From Brevibacterium atlanticum (GTDB lineage: Bacteria > Actinomycetota > Actinomycetes > Actinomycetales > Brevibacteriaceae): a DNA stretch of 64,000 nucleotides. The position numbers were made by a program, and so were the translations under genes. Positions 44,461 to 58,460 of the stretch are shown here, piece after piece. The DNA lies in assembly GCF_011617245.1 (NCBI RefSeq), contig NZ_CP050152.1, forward strand, positions 2,532,503 to 2,596,502, read 5' to 3'. Numbering within the stretch: the first letter of the stretch is position 1; every line of letters starts with the position of its first letter. The notes under the pieces are model-generated. The model worked only from the letters and a program-made list of their open reading frames with translations. It made no database searches and was not told the DNA's origin.

Positions 44461-45939
44461 GTGCCCAACACTCTCTACATCGACGGAAAGTGGGTGTCTG
44501 CCGTCAACGGCGGAACCCGCACGATCAGCAATCCGGCCGACGGCAGCTTCGTCGCCGAGGTGGACGAGGCCAGCCCGGCCGATACCGAACTGGCGATCAA
44601 GGCCGCCCGCCGTGCCTTCGACTCCGGTGTCTGGTCATCCGTGCCCACCAGCGAACGCGGCGATCTGCTCCTGAAGTTCGCGGCGACCCTCCGTGAGCGC
44701 AAGGACGAATTCGCGAACGCCGAGTCCCTGGACACCGGCAAGCGCTTCGTCGAATCGCAGATCGACATGGACGACATCGCGAACTGCTTCGACTACTTCG
44801 GCAAGCTCGCCGCCAATGACGCCGGCCGCGTTGTCGACGCCGGCACCGACACCGTCGCCTCGCGGATCGTGCACGAGCCCGTCGGCGTGTGCGCGCTCAT
44901 CACCCCGTGGAACTACCCGCTGCTGCAGGCGGCGTGGAAGATCGCTCCGGCCCTGGCCGCCGGCAACACGTTCATCCTCAAGCCGGCTGAGCTCACCCCG
45001 CACACCGCGATCCTCACGATGCAGGTCCTCGAGGAGCTCGGTCTGCCGGCGGGCGTCGGCAACCTCATCCTCGGTGCCGGCGCCGATGCCGGTGCTCCCC
45101 TGTCCACGCACGAAGACATCGACATGGTGTCCTTCACCGGCGGACTCGTCACCGGTCGTCTGCTGGCGAAGAACGCCGCGGCGACGGTCAAGAAGATCGC
45201 GCTCGAGCTCGGTGGGAAGAACCCCAACGTCGTCTTCGCCGACGCGGACTTCGACGCAGCGCTGGACAACGCACTCAACGCCGCGTTCGTCCATTCCGGT
45301 CAGGTGTGCTCGGCCGGTGCCCGACTCATCGTCGAGGAATCCATCGCCGAGGAGTTCGTCGACAAGCTCGTCGAGCGTGCCCAGCAGATCCGCCTCGGCG
45401 GGCCCTTCGATGAGTCCGCCGAGACCGGACCGCTGATCTCGAAGGCCCACCGTGAGAAGGTCGCCGCCTACGTCGAAAAGGGCGTCGCCGAAGGCGCACG
45501 CCTGCGCTGCGGCGGAAAGTTCGGCGAGGGCGAGCTGGAGAAGGGCTACTACTACCTGCCGACCGTGCTCGATCAGGTCAAGCGCGGAATGTCCGTCGTC
45601 TCCGACGAGGCCTTCGGTCCCGTCGTCACCGTCGAGACCTTCTCCACCGTCGACGAGGCAGTCGAAATCGCCAACGACACCTACTACGGACTCGCCGGCG
45701 CGGTGTGGAGTCAGGACGCGGGCAAGACCCAGCTGGTCGCGCAGCGCCTGCGCCACGGCACCATCTGGATCAACGACTTCCACCCCTACCTGCCGCAGGC
45801 GGAATGGGGCGGCTACAAGCAGTCCGGCTTCGGTCGCGAACTCGGCCCCACGGGCCTGGCCGAATACCAGGAAGCCAAGCACATCTACCACAACCTCGAA
45901 CCGGCGGTCACCGGATGGTTCCCCGACCACACCAAGTGA
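44461..45939 (+). CDS. betB: Betaine-aldehyde dehydrogenase
   Basis: A 492-residue NAD(P)-dependent aldehyde dehydrogenase with catalytic Cys283 (SGQVCSAG), general-base Glu249 (LELGGKNPN), Asn151 (TPWNYP) and the coenzyme loop SFTGGLVTG. It starts with GTG, six bases after AAGGAG. Being directly upstream of a choline oxidase, its substrate is very likely betaine aldehyde, giving glycine betaine. The coenzyme loop FTGG is slightly unusual (commonly FTGS). Confidence 0.93.
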   Translation: MPNTLYIDGKWVSAVNGGTRTISNPADGSFVAEVDEASPADTELAIKAARRAFDSGVWSSVPTSERGDLLLKFAATLRERKDEFANAESLDTGKRFVESQIDMDDIANCFDYFGKLAANDAGRVVDAGTDTVASRIVHEPVGVCALITPWNYPLLQAAWKIAPALAAGNTFILKPAELTPHTAILTMQVLEELGLPAGVGNLILGAGADAGAPLSTHEDIDMVSFTGGLVTGRLLAKNAAATVKKIALELGGKNPNVVFADADFDAALDNALNAAFVHSGQVCSAGARLIVEESIAEEFVDKLVERAQQIRLGGPFDESAETGPLISKAHREKVAAYVEKGVAEGARLRCGGKFGEGELEKGYYYLPTVLDQVKRGMSVVSDEAFGPVVTVETFSTVDEAVEIANDTYYGLAGAVWSQDAGKTQLVAQRLRHGTIWINDFHPYLPQAEWGGYKQSGFGRELGPTGLAEYQEAKHIYHNLEPAVTGWFPDHTK

Positions 45940-45986
45940 GCCCGGAACCCCGGCACACGCACATCGAGAACTAAGGAGATCAGATA

Positions 45987-47549
45987 GTGAAGACCACTCA
46001 CAGCTTTGACTACGTTGTCGTGGGCGGCGGCTCTGCCGGAGCCGCGGTCGCCGCGCGCCTGAGCGAGGACCCCGAGGTCACCGTCGGCCTGCTCGAGGCC
46101 GGCCCGACCGATGTCGACGAGGACGTCATCCTGCGTCTCAACCGCTGGATGGAGCTCCTCGAGTCCGGATTCGACTGGGACTACCCGATCGAAGAGCAGG
46201 AGAACGGCAACTCGTACATGCGCCATGCGCGTGCGAAGGTGCTCGGCGGCTGCTCCTCGCACAACTCGTGCATCGCCTTCTGGGCCCCACGCGAGGACCT
46301 GGATGACTGGGAGAGCAAGTTCGGCGCGACCGGCTGGGGATCGAAGGACACCTTCGGCCTGTACAAGAAGCTCGAGAACAACGAACTGCCCGGCGACCAC
46401 CACGGCCATGACGGTCCGGTCAGCCTGATGAACGTGCCGCCGGTTGATCCCTGCGGCATCGCCCTCCTCGACGCCTGTGAGCAGGCGGGCATCCCGCGGG
46501 TGCAGTTCAACGAGGGTGAGACCATCATCAACGGTGCGAACTTCTTCCAGGTCAACCGCAAGGCAGACGGCACCCGCTCGTCCTCCTCGGTGTCCTACCT
46601 GCACCCGATCCTCGACCGTGAGAACCTCACCATCCTCACCGACACTCAGGCCAAGGAGCTCGAGTTCGATGAGAATGACGACTGCACCGCTGTGCACGTG
46701 GTCAACAACGCCTTCGGCAAGACCCACCGCATCGAAGCCAAGCGCGAGGTCATCGTCTCCGCCGGTGCGATCAACACTCCGCAGCTGCTCATGCTCTCGG
46801 GCATCGGCCCGAAGGATCACCTCGCCGAGGTGGGCATCGATGCTCGCGTGGATTCGCCGGGAGTCGGTGAGCACCTCGGCGACCACCCCGAGGGTGTCAT
46901 CTCGTGGGAGGCGAAGAAGCCGATGGTCGAGGATTCGACCCAGTGGTGGGAGATCGGCATCTTCTCCCCCACCGAGGAAGGACTCGATCGTCCGGATCTG
47001 ATGTTCCACTACGGTTCGGTGCCGTTCGATATGCACACTCTGCGTCAGGGATACCCGACCTCGGAGAACACGTTCTGCCTGACCCCGAATGTCACGCATG
47101 CGAAGTCGCGCGGCACGGTGCGCCTGCGGTCGAAGGACTTCCGGGACAAGCCGAAGGTCGATCCTCGCTACTTCACCGATCCCGAGGGCCACGACATGCG
47201 CGTCATGGTCGCCGGCATCAAGAAGGCGCGTGAGATCGTGTCGCAGGATGCCATGTCCGAGTGGGCCGGCGAAGAGCTGTTCCCGGGCAAGGATGTCCAG
47301 ACCGACGAGCAGATCGCCGATTACATCAGCCGCACCCACAACACCGTCTACCACCCGGTCGGCACGACTCGGATGGGTGCTCCCGATGACGAGATGTCGC
47401 CGCTGGATCCGCAGCTGCGGGTCAAGGGAGTGAACCGTCTGCGCGTCGTGGATGCCTCGGCGATGCCGGAGATCACCACCGTCAACCCGAACATCACCGT
47501 GATGATGATGGGTGAGAAGTGCGCGGAGATGATCAAGTCCGGTCAGTGA
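45987..47549 (+). CDS. codA: Choline oxidase (GMC flavoenzyme)
   Basis: A 520-residue GMC oxidoreductase with the FAD-binding VVGGGSAGAAVAARLSE. It strongly resembles Arthrobacter globiformis choline oxidase, including long stretches such as NGNSYMRHARAK and HNSCIAFWAPREDLD. All diagnostic residues are present: His92 (covalent FAD attachment; His99 in the Arthrobacter enzyme), Ser94, Glu302, His341, His456 and Asn500 (Glu312, His351, His466, Asn510). It therefore oxidises choline to glycine betaine with O2, releasing H2O2, rather than being the membrane choline dehydrogenase BetA that automatic annotation often gives. AAGGAG lies upstream. It is the last gene of the operon, 47 bases after betB. 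Confidence 0.93.
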   Translation: MKTTHSFDYVVVGGGSAGAAVAARLSEDPEVTVGLLEAGPTDVDEDVILRLNRWMELLESGFDWDYPIEEQENGNSYMRHARAKVLGGCSSHNSCIAFWAPREDLDDWESKFGATGWGSKDTFGLYKKLENNELPGDHHGHDGPVSLMNVPPVDPCGIALLDACEQAGIPRVQFNEGETIINGANFFQVNRKADGTRSSSSVSYLHPILDRENLTILTDTQAKELEFDENDDCTAVHVVNNAFGKTHRIEAKREVIVSAGAINTPQLLMLSGIGPKDHLAEVGIDARVDSPGVGEHLGDHPEGVISWEAKKPMVEDSTQWWEIGIFSPTEEGLDRPDLMFHYGSVPFDMHTLRQGYPTSENTFCLTPNVTHAKSRGTVRLRSKDFRDKPKVDPRYFTDPEGHDMRVMVAGIKKAREIVSQDAMSEWAGEELFPGKDVQTDEQIADYISRTHNTVYHPVGTTRMGAPDDEMSPLDPQLRVKGVNRLRVVDASAMPEITTVNPNITVMMMGEKCAEMIKSGQ

Positions 47550-47593
47550 CCGATCGATGATCGGTACTCCCCGCCGAGGCGGCTGAACTGATC

Positions 47594-47636
47594 ACGACGA
47601 AGGGGCCGTTGCGTGGTGCAACGGCCCCTTCGTCGT
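47594..47636. terminator. Strong bidirectional terminator
   Basis: A perfect 19-bp stem (ACGACGAAGGGGCCGTTGC) with a 5-base loop, lying between codA (plus) and the convergent minus-strand gene at 47704. It likely stops both transcripts. Confidence 0.9.
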
Positions 47637-47703
47637 GTTCGAAGACATCATCCCCGGCGGGATTCGGGTGAGGACGATGTCCCGATCAGGGCGTCTGCAA
47701 GGG

Positions 47704-48603
47704 TCAGTGTTTGGGTTCGGAACCGTCGCTGTCGGGAGGACGGACGTCACCGCGCCGCAGTGACTCCGCATCGATGTCCTGTTCGGACACGTAGCGACCG
47801 TCATCCGCAACGCCGCGTTCGGGCTCGGCAGGAGGGCGACCGTCGCTTTGAACACCCTGTCTCGGTTCGACTGCGTAACCGCCGTCGTCGGCAGCACGCC
47901 GCTCAGGATCAGCGAAGGGACGATCGGCATTCGGAGCTGCGCGACCCGGCTCGGCGACGTTACCGCCGTTATCGGGAACCCGCCGTTCCGTGTCGGCCGC
48001 GTAGTTGCGTTCGTCGGAAACCCGGTGCTCAGGGTCGGCGACGGGACGATCGGCACTCGGACCTGCGCGGTCGTCCTCGGCAGGCCGGCGGACCGATCCG
48101 TCTTCGACTCGATCTCCTTCGGCGACACGGCCGCCGTCAGCCGGTCCGACGTTCTGTTGGCCGTTCGGCACACCGTCGCCTTGACCTCGCTGGCCCTCGG
48201 CTTGGCCCGGGGCCCGTTGCTGTCCAGAGTCCGGATCGAGTTCATCGGCTCGCTCCAGACGACGTTCGTGTTCGAGGCGTTCCTCCCGCACTGCCTGTTC
48301 ACGCTTCTCTGCTTCGGAGTCGAGCTGCGCTGCCTCGGCCGCCTCACGATCAGCTTCGGCTGCACGAGCATCGGCATCGGCTTTCGCCATCTTCGCCTCA
48401 GCGCGCTGCTTCTCGACCTCTGCTTCATGGGCACGGACTTCATGCTCGCTTTCGGCGGCCTGCTGACGCAGCTGGGCCGCTTCTTCTCGTTGCCGTTCGC
48501 GCTTCTTCGCTGCGGCCTTGCGGCTGACGGCAATGATGATTCCCACGACGATCAGGACGACGACAATGGCGACGACGATCCAGATGATGGCTGATGCGGT
48601 CAT
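47704..48603 (-). CDS. Membrane-anchored coiled-coil protein with disordered repetitive C terminus (hypothetical)
   Basis: 299 residues. One N-terminal membrane segment (IIWIVVAIVVVLIVVGIIIA) is followed by a Lys/Arg stop-transfer patch. A long Ala/Glu/Arg-rich coiled coil comes next (about 30-125), then a disordered Asp/Arg/Pro/Gly-rich tail with degenerate units of about 25-30 residues built on forms of DPERRxADDGGYA and PNADRPFADPE. The layout resembles small actinobacterial cytoplasmic-tail membrane proteins of unknown function. It faces the betaine operon across the terminator. I do not recognise a family. Confidence 0.7.
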   Translation of the reverse strand: MTASAIIWIVVAIVVVLIVVGIIIAVSRKAAAKKRERQREEAAQLRQQAAESEHEVRAHEAEVEKQRAEAKMAKADADARAAEADREAAEAAQLDSEAEKREQAVREERLEHERRLERADELDPDSGQQRAPGQAEGQRGQGDGVPNGQQNVGPADGGRVAEGDRVEDGSVRRPAEDDRAGPSADRPVADPEHRVSDERNYAADTERRVPDNGGNVAEPGRAAPNADRPFADPERRAADDGGYAVEPRQGVQSDGRPPAEPERGVADDGRYVSEQDIDAESLRRGDVRPPDSDGSEPKH

Positions 48604-48817
48604 GCGCTCTCTCCCTCGGTATGTATTCGGAAGTCGCTATTCATTTGCATCTGACCTTGCAGACAACTTCATCGTTGCACGCGGTGAGGAGTTCGACAAC
48701 CATCCAGGTGCGGAAGACTGCCAATGACTGGATCTCAACGCTGCATGTTTATCCACTAAACTCCGGCATGATTGAGGAGGGCAAAGCCTCACTTCGAGAG
48801 TCCGGCAGCGGCTCGCC

Positions 48818-49210
48818 TCAGATCGGATCGCCTCGATCCATGAGTTCGATGACCACCCATTTGGCCAGGTCTTCCGGATCCACGGTGAGCATGTGGGGCA
48901 GCCTGACGGTTCGTCGCCGATGCGGGGCATCGGAGTCCCTGATACTCACGTCGACGTAGGAACTGAAGTTCACTTTCCGGATGTGGAGTTCGAGAATCTG
49001 GTCCCATGGGACTCCGCCTGAGGGGAAGCCCTCCACGTTGGCCCAGAGGCCGTAATCGTTGACGATGACCTGCGGTGATTGCACGGCCGCACGACGGAGC
49101 CCAAAGAAAGCAGCAGGGTTGCGGAGGAACTGCTTGGTCCGTCCGAAAGGGATCTCCACCTGCCCTGTGCGGGCGAGTTCATCCGTGAGTAAGTCGATCG
49201 AGTTCGGCAT
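48818..49210 (-). CDS. Hypothetical protein (PH-like fold possible)
   Basis: 130 residues from ATG 49210; a GTG 54 bases upstream would give 148. The central part (GGVPWDQILELHIRKVNFSS, then YVDVSIRDSDAP) has the alternating hydrophobic beta-strand pattern and conserved W-x-x-I of small bacterial PH-like domain proteins, and the C-terminal segment DPEDLAKWVVIELMDRG looks helical. No membrane segment. No functional prediction. Confidence 0.6.
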   Translation of the reverse strand: MPNSIDLLTDELARTGQVEIPFGRTKQFLRNPAAFFGLRRAAVQSPQVIVNDYGLWANVEGFPSGGVPWDQILELHIRKVNFSSYVDVSIRDSDAPHRRRTVRLPHMLTVDPEDLAKWVVIELMDRGDPI

Positions 49211-49312
49211 CGATTCCCATCTTAAGTAGCGAACGGTCGGCCGACTAATCGTCAGCTTATCCACGCACTCTCTGACAGGTTCGACGACGATCTTTGATGG
49301 GCCGTAAGCTAC

Positions 49313-49816
49313 TCAGTCGCCGACGCTGCCGTCGATCAACTCGCGAAGGATATCGGTGTGTCCAGCGTGCCTGCCAGTCTCCAGGATCACGTGCAGGTAC
49401 ACCCACCGCAACGTCAGCGTCCCCTGCGGAGCGTAATCGAGGCTGTGCTGGGCAGCGATTTCGCGGGAGCGGTTGCACTCCGTCTGGTAAGCGCCGATGA
49501 CGTCATCGAGCGTCTCGTCCGGGCCAAGTCGCAGGTCGGCCTCCGGGTCCGAGTCGGTCCACGGCGGGGTGGGCAGCTCCGCAGCGGGGATCTGCCCGAT
49601 CTGTTCGGCGAATCCGCCCACTTCGACCCACCGCAGGTGTTTGATCAGGCCGCCGAGGTTACTGCCGCTCGGTACCGGGCTGCGCCGAGCATCCACCTCC
49701 GACACCCCGCGGGCCTTGCGCACGACAGCGTCGCGCAGGTAGTCCAGGAACGTATCCAACTGTTCACGCTCGCTGGCACCCACCACGCTGCCGAGGACCT
49801 CACTCGGTCGAGTCAT
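49313..49816 (-). CDS. DinB/DUF664-family protein
   Basis: A 167-residue four-helix-bundle protein with histidines placed as in DinB metal sites: LIKHLRWVE (about residue 59) and HVILETGRHAGHTDILRE near the C terminus. DUF664 members of actinobacteria are related to mycothiol-dependent enzymes, but most are uncharacterised. Starts with ATG. Not obviously in an operon; it is followed downstream by the hypothetical gene at 48818. Confidence 0.82.
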   Translation of the reverse strand: MTRPSEVLGSVVGASEREQLDTFLDYLRDAVVRKARGVSEVDARRSPVPSGSNLGGLIKHLRWVEVGGFAEQIGQIPAAELPTPPWTDSDPEADLRLGPDETLDDVIGAYQTECNRSREIAAQHSLDYAPQGTLTLRWVYLHVILETGRHAGHTDILRELIDGSVGD

Positions 49817-49910
49817 TGCCCGAATATAGCACGCAGGCCGATACGGGCACCAGGGTTATCTGGGCTTTGGCCATCGCAGTTGGACACGTAAACCGCAATT
49901 GAGGGTCAAA

Positions 49911-51618
49911 CCTGACTTGCACAAGTGGATGAGGTTTTCAGGGTTCCCGAACATATCGACCCTGGTCAGGCGGCTGCTGGTCTCAGGTTTGGGTAACTAA
50001 TTCTCGCCGTATCATGGGGGAATGAGCCCATTCGTGCGCAAGGTACCCACCGCGTCGGGCGCCACGGCAGTACAGATCGCCGATAAGACCGGCGGGAAGT
50101 ACCGCATCGTCGAGCACCTCGGGTCCGCCCACACGCCCGAGGACCTCGCCGCTCTCGTCGAAGCTGGCAAAGCTAAACTGCGGGACCCCGGACAGGCCAC
50201 ACTCGACTTCGATACCGCGGACAAACCGCGGGTGTCATCGGCAGTCGTGAAGTCCAGCAGGTCCGGGCTTCTTATCGACACGATCCGCAGCGTGTACGAA
50301 AGGCTCGGGTTCGACGTTATTGACGATGAAGCGTTCTTCCAGCTCGTTGCTGCCAGGTTGGTTGAGCCGACGTCGAAGTCTGACAGTGTCAGAGTCCTCG
50401 ACGAGCTCGGTGTCGAGGTTGTTCACCGCAACACGTTCCTCAACTGCCTAGTGCGGGCCAACGAACGCGACTACCGGGCGAAGATCGCTGAGAAATGCTT
50501 CGCTCACAGTGTCGCCACTACCGGCATCAGCCTGCTGCTCTATGACGTCACGACCTTATATTTTGAGGCTGAGAAGGAAGATGCTCTGCGTCAGGTCGGG
50601 TACTCGAAAGAACGCCGTGTCGACCCGCAGATCGTCGTCGGGCTCCTCGTCGACCGGACTGGGTTCCCACTCGAGATCGGGTGCTTCGAAGGATCGAAGG
50701 CCGAGACTCACACGATCATTCCCGTGATCAAAGCCTTCCAAGAACGGCATCACGTCACTGACATGGTCGTCGCCGCCGATGCCGGGATGCTCTCAGCCAA
50801 GAACCTCAAGGAACTCGATGATGCCGGTTTGCGGTTCATCGTCGGGTCCAGGCAGACGAAAGCCCCACACGATCTGGCTACCCATTTTCGGTGGAATGGT
50901 GAGTACACCACCGATGGGCAGATCATCGACACGATCACCCCGAAGGGAGTGAAGCGACTCGACCCAGACCGGGTGAAGAAGAGACGCGAACCCGTCTGGT
51001 CAGCAGAAGAGCATCCGGATGCGTGGCGAGTGGTGTGGCAATACCGCCGCAAACGAGCGATGCGTGATGAGCAGACGTTGAACCTGCAGCGTAACCGGGC
51101 GTTGGCGATCATCGATGGGGATAAGCCGGCGAAGAAGGCCCGGTTTGTGAAGGTCACCGAGGAGGAGAAATCCTTCGACGAGAAAGCTTACGAGCGGGCG
51201 ATGAAGCTGACAGGGTTCAAAGGCTATGTCACGAACATTCCAGCCGGGACTATGTCGGCTGCTGAGGTGATCGGCAGTTATCACGACTTGTGGCATGTCG
51301 AGCAGTCTTTCCGGATGTCGAAGACCGACTTGAGAGCCAGGCCGATTTTTCACCGGAAAAGGGACGCGATCGAGGCGCACTTGACGCTCGTGTTCACCTC
51401 CTTAGCCGTATCGAGGTTCATGCAAGAGGCGACTGGGGCATCGTTGAAGAAGATCATCACGAGTCTACGGCCGTTGCGAGAGTTCACCGGCCGCGTGAGT
51501 GGCCAAGACATCACGTTCACACCCGAAGTGCCCAAGGCCGTCGAGAACATGCTCAAGGCGCTGGAAAAATCGTAAATTCGGTCTTCGGCGGTGGGTAACT
51601 AAAGTTGTGCAACTCAGG
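49911..51618 (+). mobile_element. Complete IS1634-type insertion sequence (about 1.7 kb)
   Basis: Terminal inverted repeats are CCTGACTTGCACAAGT at the left end and CCTGAGTTGCACAACT (reverse complement) at the right, 14 of 16 identical. The element is flanked by an 11-bp direct repeat TGAGGGTCAAA (49900-49910 and 51619-51629), the target duplication. Inside, TGGGTAACTAA recurs at 49990 and 51592. It carries a single intact transposase. The IS1634/IS1549 group is known for longer and variable target duplications, which fits 11 bp. Intact ends and duplication suggest recent insertion, downstream of the rRNA terminator. Confidence 0.9.
50022..51575 (+). CDS. IS1634-family DDE transposase
   Basis: A 517-residue transposase of the IS4 superfamily. 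The first aspartate is in LLYDVTTLYFE, the second in VVAADAGMLS, and the glutamate in the family signature YHDLWHVEQSFRMSKTDL (Y-2-R/V-3-E-6-K type). It is full length with no frameshift. TATCAT lies six bases before a short G-run and the ATG, so the mRNA may be leaderless; alternatively GGGGGA adjoining the ATG is a poorly spaced Shine-Dalgarno. Confidence 0.93.
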   Translation: MSPFVRKVPTASGATAVQIADKTGGKYRIVEHLGSAHTPEDLAALVEAGKAKLRDPGQATLDFDTADKPRVSSAVVKSSRSGLLIDTIRSVYERLGFDVIDDEAFFQLVAARLVEPTSKSDSVRVLDELGVEVVHRNTFLNCLVRANERDYRAKIAEKCFAHSVATTGISLLLYDVTTLYFEAEKEDALRQVGYSKERRVDPQIVVGLLVDRTGFPLEIGCFEGSKAETHTIIPVIKAFQERHHVTDMVVAADAGMLSAKNLKELDDAGLRFIVGSRQTKAPHDLATHFRWNGEYTTDGQIIDTITPKGVKRLDPDRVKKRREPVWSAEEHPDAWRVVWQYRRKRAMRDEQTLNLQRNRALAIIDGDKPAKKARFVKVTEEEKSFDEKAYERAMKLTGFKGYVTNIPAGTMSAAEVIGSYHDLWHVEQSFRMSKTDLRARPIFHRKRDAIEAHLTLVFTSLAVSRFMQEATGASLKKIITSLRPLREFTGRVSGQDITFTPEVPKAVENMLKALEKS

Positions 51619-51696
51619 TGAGGGTCAAATCAGCACATCCAACGCCCGGCAGGCAGTTGAGCGAGCAAAGCCCGCGACACCAGCCGGTGAATACAA

Positions 51697-51728
51697 GTGT
51701 GGCCCCGTCCAACCGGACGGGGCCACAC
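51697..51728 (-). terminator. rRNA operon terminator
   Basis: A perfect 14-bp stem (GTGTGGCCCCGTCC and its complement) with a 4-base loop, 14 bases downstream of the 5S 3' end on the minus strand. Confidence 0.85.
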
Positions 51729-51742
51729 CTTAATAAAGAATA

Positions 51743-51861
51743 TTGCGGCAGTCACCTACTCTCCCACAACCACCAAGTTGCAGTACCATCAGCGCGAATG
51801 GGCTTAGCTACCGGGATCGGAACGGTTAACCGGGCGTTTCCCCACCACTATCACCACCGCA
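51743..51861 (-). rRNA. rrf: 5S ribosomal RNA
   Basis: About 119 bases. The minus strand reads GCGGTGGTGATAGTGG, then GGGAAACGCCCGGTT, and ends GGGAGAGTAGGTGACTGCCG, the standard 5S structure. It is the last gene of the rRNA operon. Ends are good to a few bases. Confidence 0.93.
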
Positions 51862-52028
51862 AAACCACACAGACCACCACCACAACCCCACAAAAAAGAG
51901 GCCTCAGGCGGTAGTGGTCCAAGAACCGCACAGCGAACGCGAACACCCCTGATGCAACACCCCACAAGGAGCGGATCTTCAAACAATCATTCAGAGCAAC
52001 AAAACTCGCACACACACCAACCACAATT

Positions 52029-57107
<5,079 letters not shown>

Positions 57108-57548
57108 AAAATCATGGTACGAATGAATCCCAGCAAGACAGCCAACCCCTCACGGGGTGAGAAGGTTGACCAAAAAACAACCAAACACCACAACTGCTCA
57201 CCCCACTATGTTGTGGGAGGTTCGGCGAAGAACCACCCACACAGGGCGAACACAGATGCTTGGCCGTGTGATTGTCTCACCAGAAAATAAATGTTCTGGC
57301 ATCACAACTTGTTCAAACAAACACGCTATTGGATTCTCAAACCACAAACACACACCCATCACCACACACAAGCGTGTTCACTGGGGGCATCAGTTTCTGT
57401 TGTCTCGGTTCACCTCGACCGAAGCGGCAACCAACTGTTCAAACTGACGTTTGCGCTGGTCACACTCGGTGGAAACTGTTCTCTAAGAGTTCGTTTCCGG
57501 TGAGCCGAACGAGATATAACTCTAGACCACGGAACTCGATGCGTGCAA
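57108..57548 (-). promoter_or_regulatory. rRNA operon promoter and leader
   Basis: The leader includes a boxA-like GTGGTTTGAGAATC (57331-57345), the same block as in the 16S-23S spacer, and sequence able to form a processing stem around 16S. A promoter candidate is TTGCAC (57543-57548) and TAGAGT (57519-57524), 18 bases apart; TATATC at 57512-57517 is an alternative -10. The rest of the stretch up to the yccF stop shows no gene. Confidence 0.6.
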
Positions 57549-57749
57549 CTCGGAAGCCGACCTTTCGCCTGTGACAACGGTCACCGCATTGTCCAGACCT
57601 CGGTCTATTGCCGGATAGTCCGGTCCGTCGGTCGACTGAAGGCCCATCCGTGACGCACAGAACGGGTCTTGTTACGGCCTCTCGAGCGGCCGCACGGAAT
57701 CGGGTCCTCGCTCAACCTCGGCGCTCGGTCTTACCGACAATGCAGCAGT

Positions 57750-58151
57750 TCAGGCTCCGCGGTAGCCGGGCATGAGGGAGTCGCTGTCGACGATCTGCTT
57801 GCCCAGGGGCATGAGCGAGACGGGGATGAGTTTGATGTTCGCCCACCCGAGCGGGATGCCGATGATGGAGACGAACAGCGGGATTGAGGTGACGACGTGC
57901 CCGATGGCCAGCCAGACACCTGCGACGATCAGCCAGATGATGTTGCCCAGGGTGGTCGCCACCCCTGCCGGCCTGGTCTCGATGACCTCACGGCCGAATG
58001 GCCACAGTGCATAGTTGCCGATGCGGAAGGAGGCGATACCCCAGGGGATGGTGACGATGAAGATGCAGGCGATGATGCCGGCGGCCCAGTAGCCCAGTGC
58101 GAGCCAGAGTCCGCTGAAGATGAACCAGATGATGTTGAGCAGCGTTCGCAT
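57750..58151 (-). CDS. YccF-family membrane protein
   Basis: A 133-residue protein made of two similar halves, each with the family pattern: LLNIIWFIFSGLWLALGYWA and LGNIIWLIVAGVWLAIGHVV, each followed by an IPWG/IPLG turn and a P-x-G motif. Four hydrophobic segments. AGAGGAG lies ideally before the ATG. YccF proteins are inner-membrane proteins of unknown function. The gene stands alone between the rRNA promoter and tyrS. Confidence 0.9.
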   Translation of the reverse strand: MRTLLNIIWFIFSGLWLALGYWAAGIIACIFIVTIPWGIASFRIGNYALWPFGREVIETRPAGVATTLGNIIWLIVAGVWLAIGHVVTSIPLFVSIIGIPLGWANIKLIPVSLMPLGKQIVDSDSLMPGYRGA

Positions 58152-58409
58152 GATCTCCTCTTTCGACGGTCAGTCTGATGACAGTCTGGTCGATCTCGGC
58201 GTCGAGTTCCATGATGAAAGCCCCACGCCTCCCGTGGAGTTGCCACCACGACCCCGGCCGGCTCGGACGATGGGCAAGCCGGCCCGAGCTCCGGGCACGC
58301 CCCACCACTGAGATACACAAAGCAAAACCGTGTATTCCGGCGAGACAAGGTGGTCGCTTGTGGTCCTCAACCGCACACGGTTCGAAACAGCACATGACCC
58401 CAGATAGCA
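58152..58409. other. Intergenic stretch without visible gene
   Basis: Between yccF and the tyrS terminator. It must contain the yccF promoter. I see no repeat, RNA gene or coding frame with a ribosome-binding site. Confidence 0.5.
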
Positions 58410-58443
58410 CAGCGCCGTGTCCCGGGAACGGAACACGGCGCTG
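58410..58443 (-). terminator. Hairpin downstream of tyrS
   Basis: CAGCGCCGTGT and its perfect complement ACACGGCGCTG flank a 12-base loop, 18 bases beyond the tyrS stop. Likely the tyrS terminator. Confidence 0.75.
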
Positions 58444-58460
58444 GGTGCGGTGAGGGTTGC

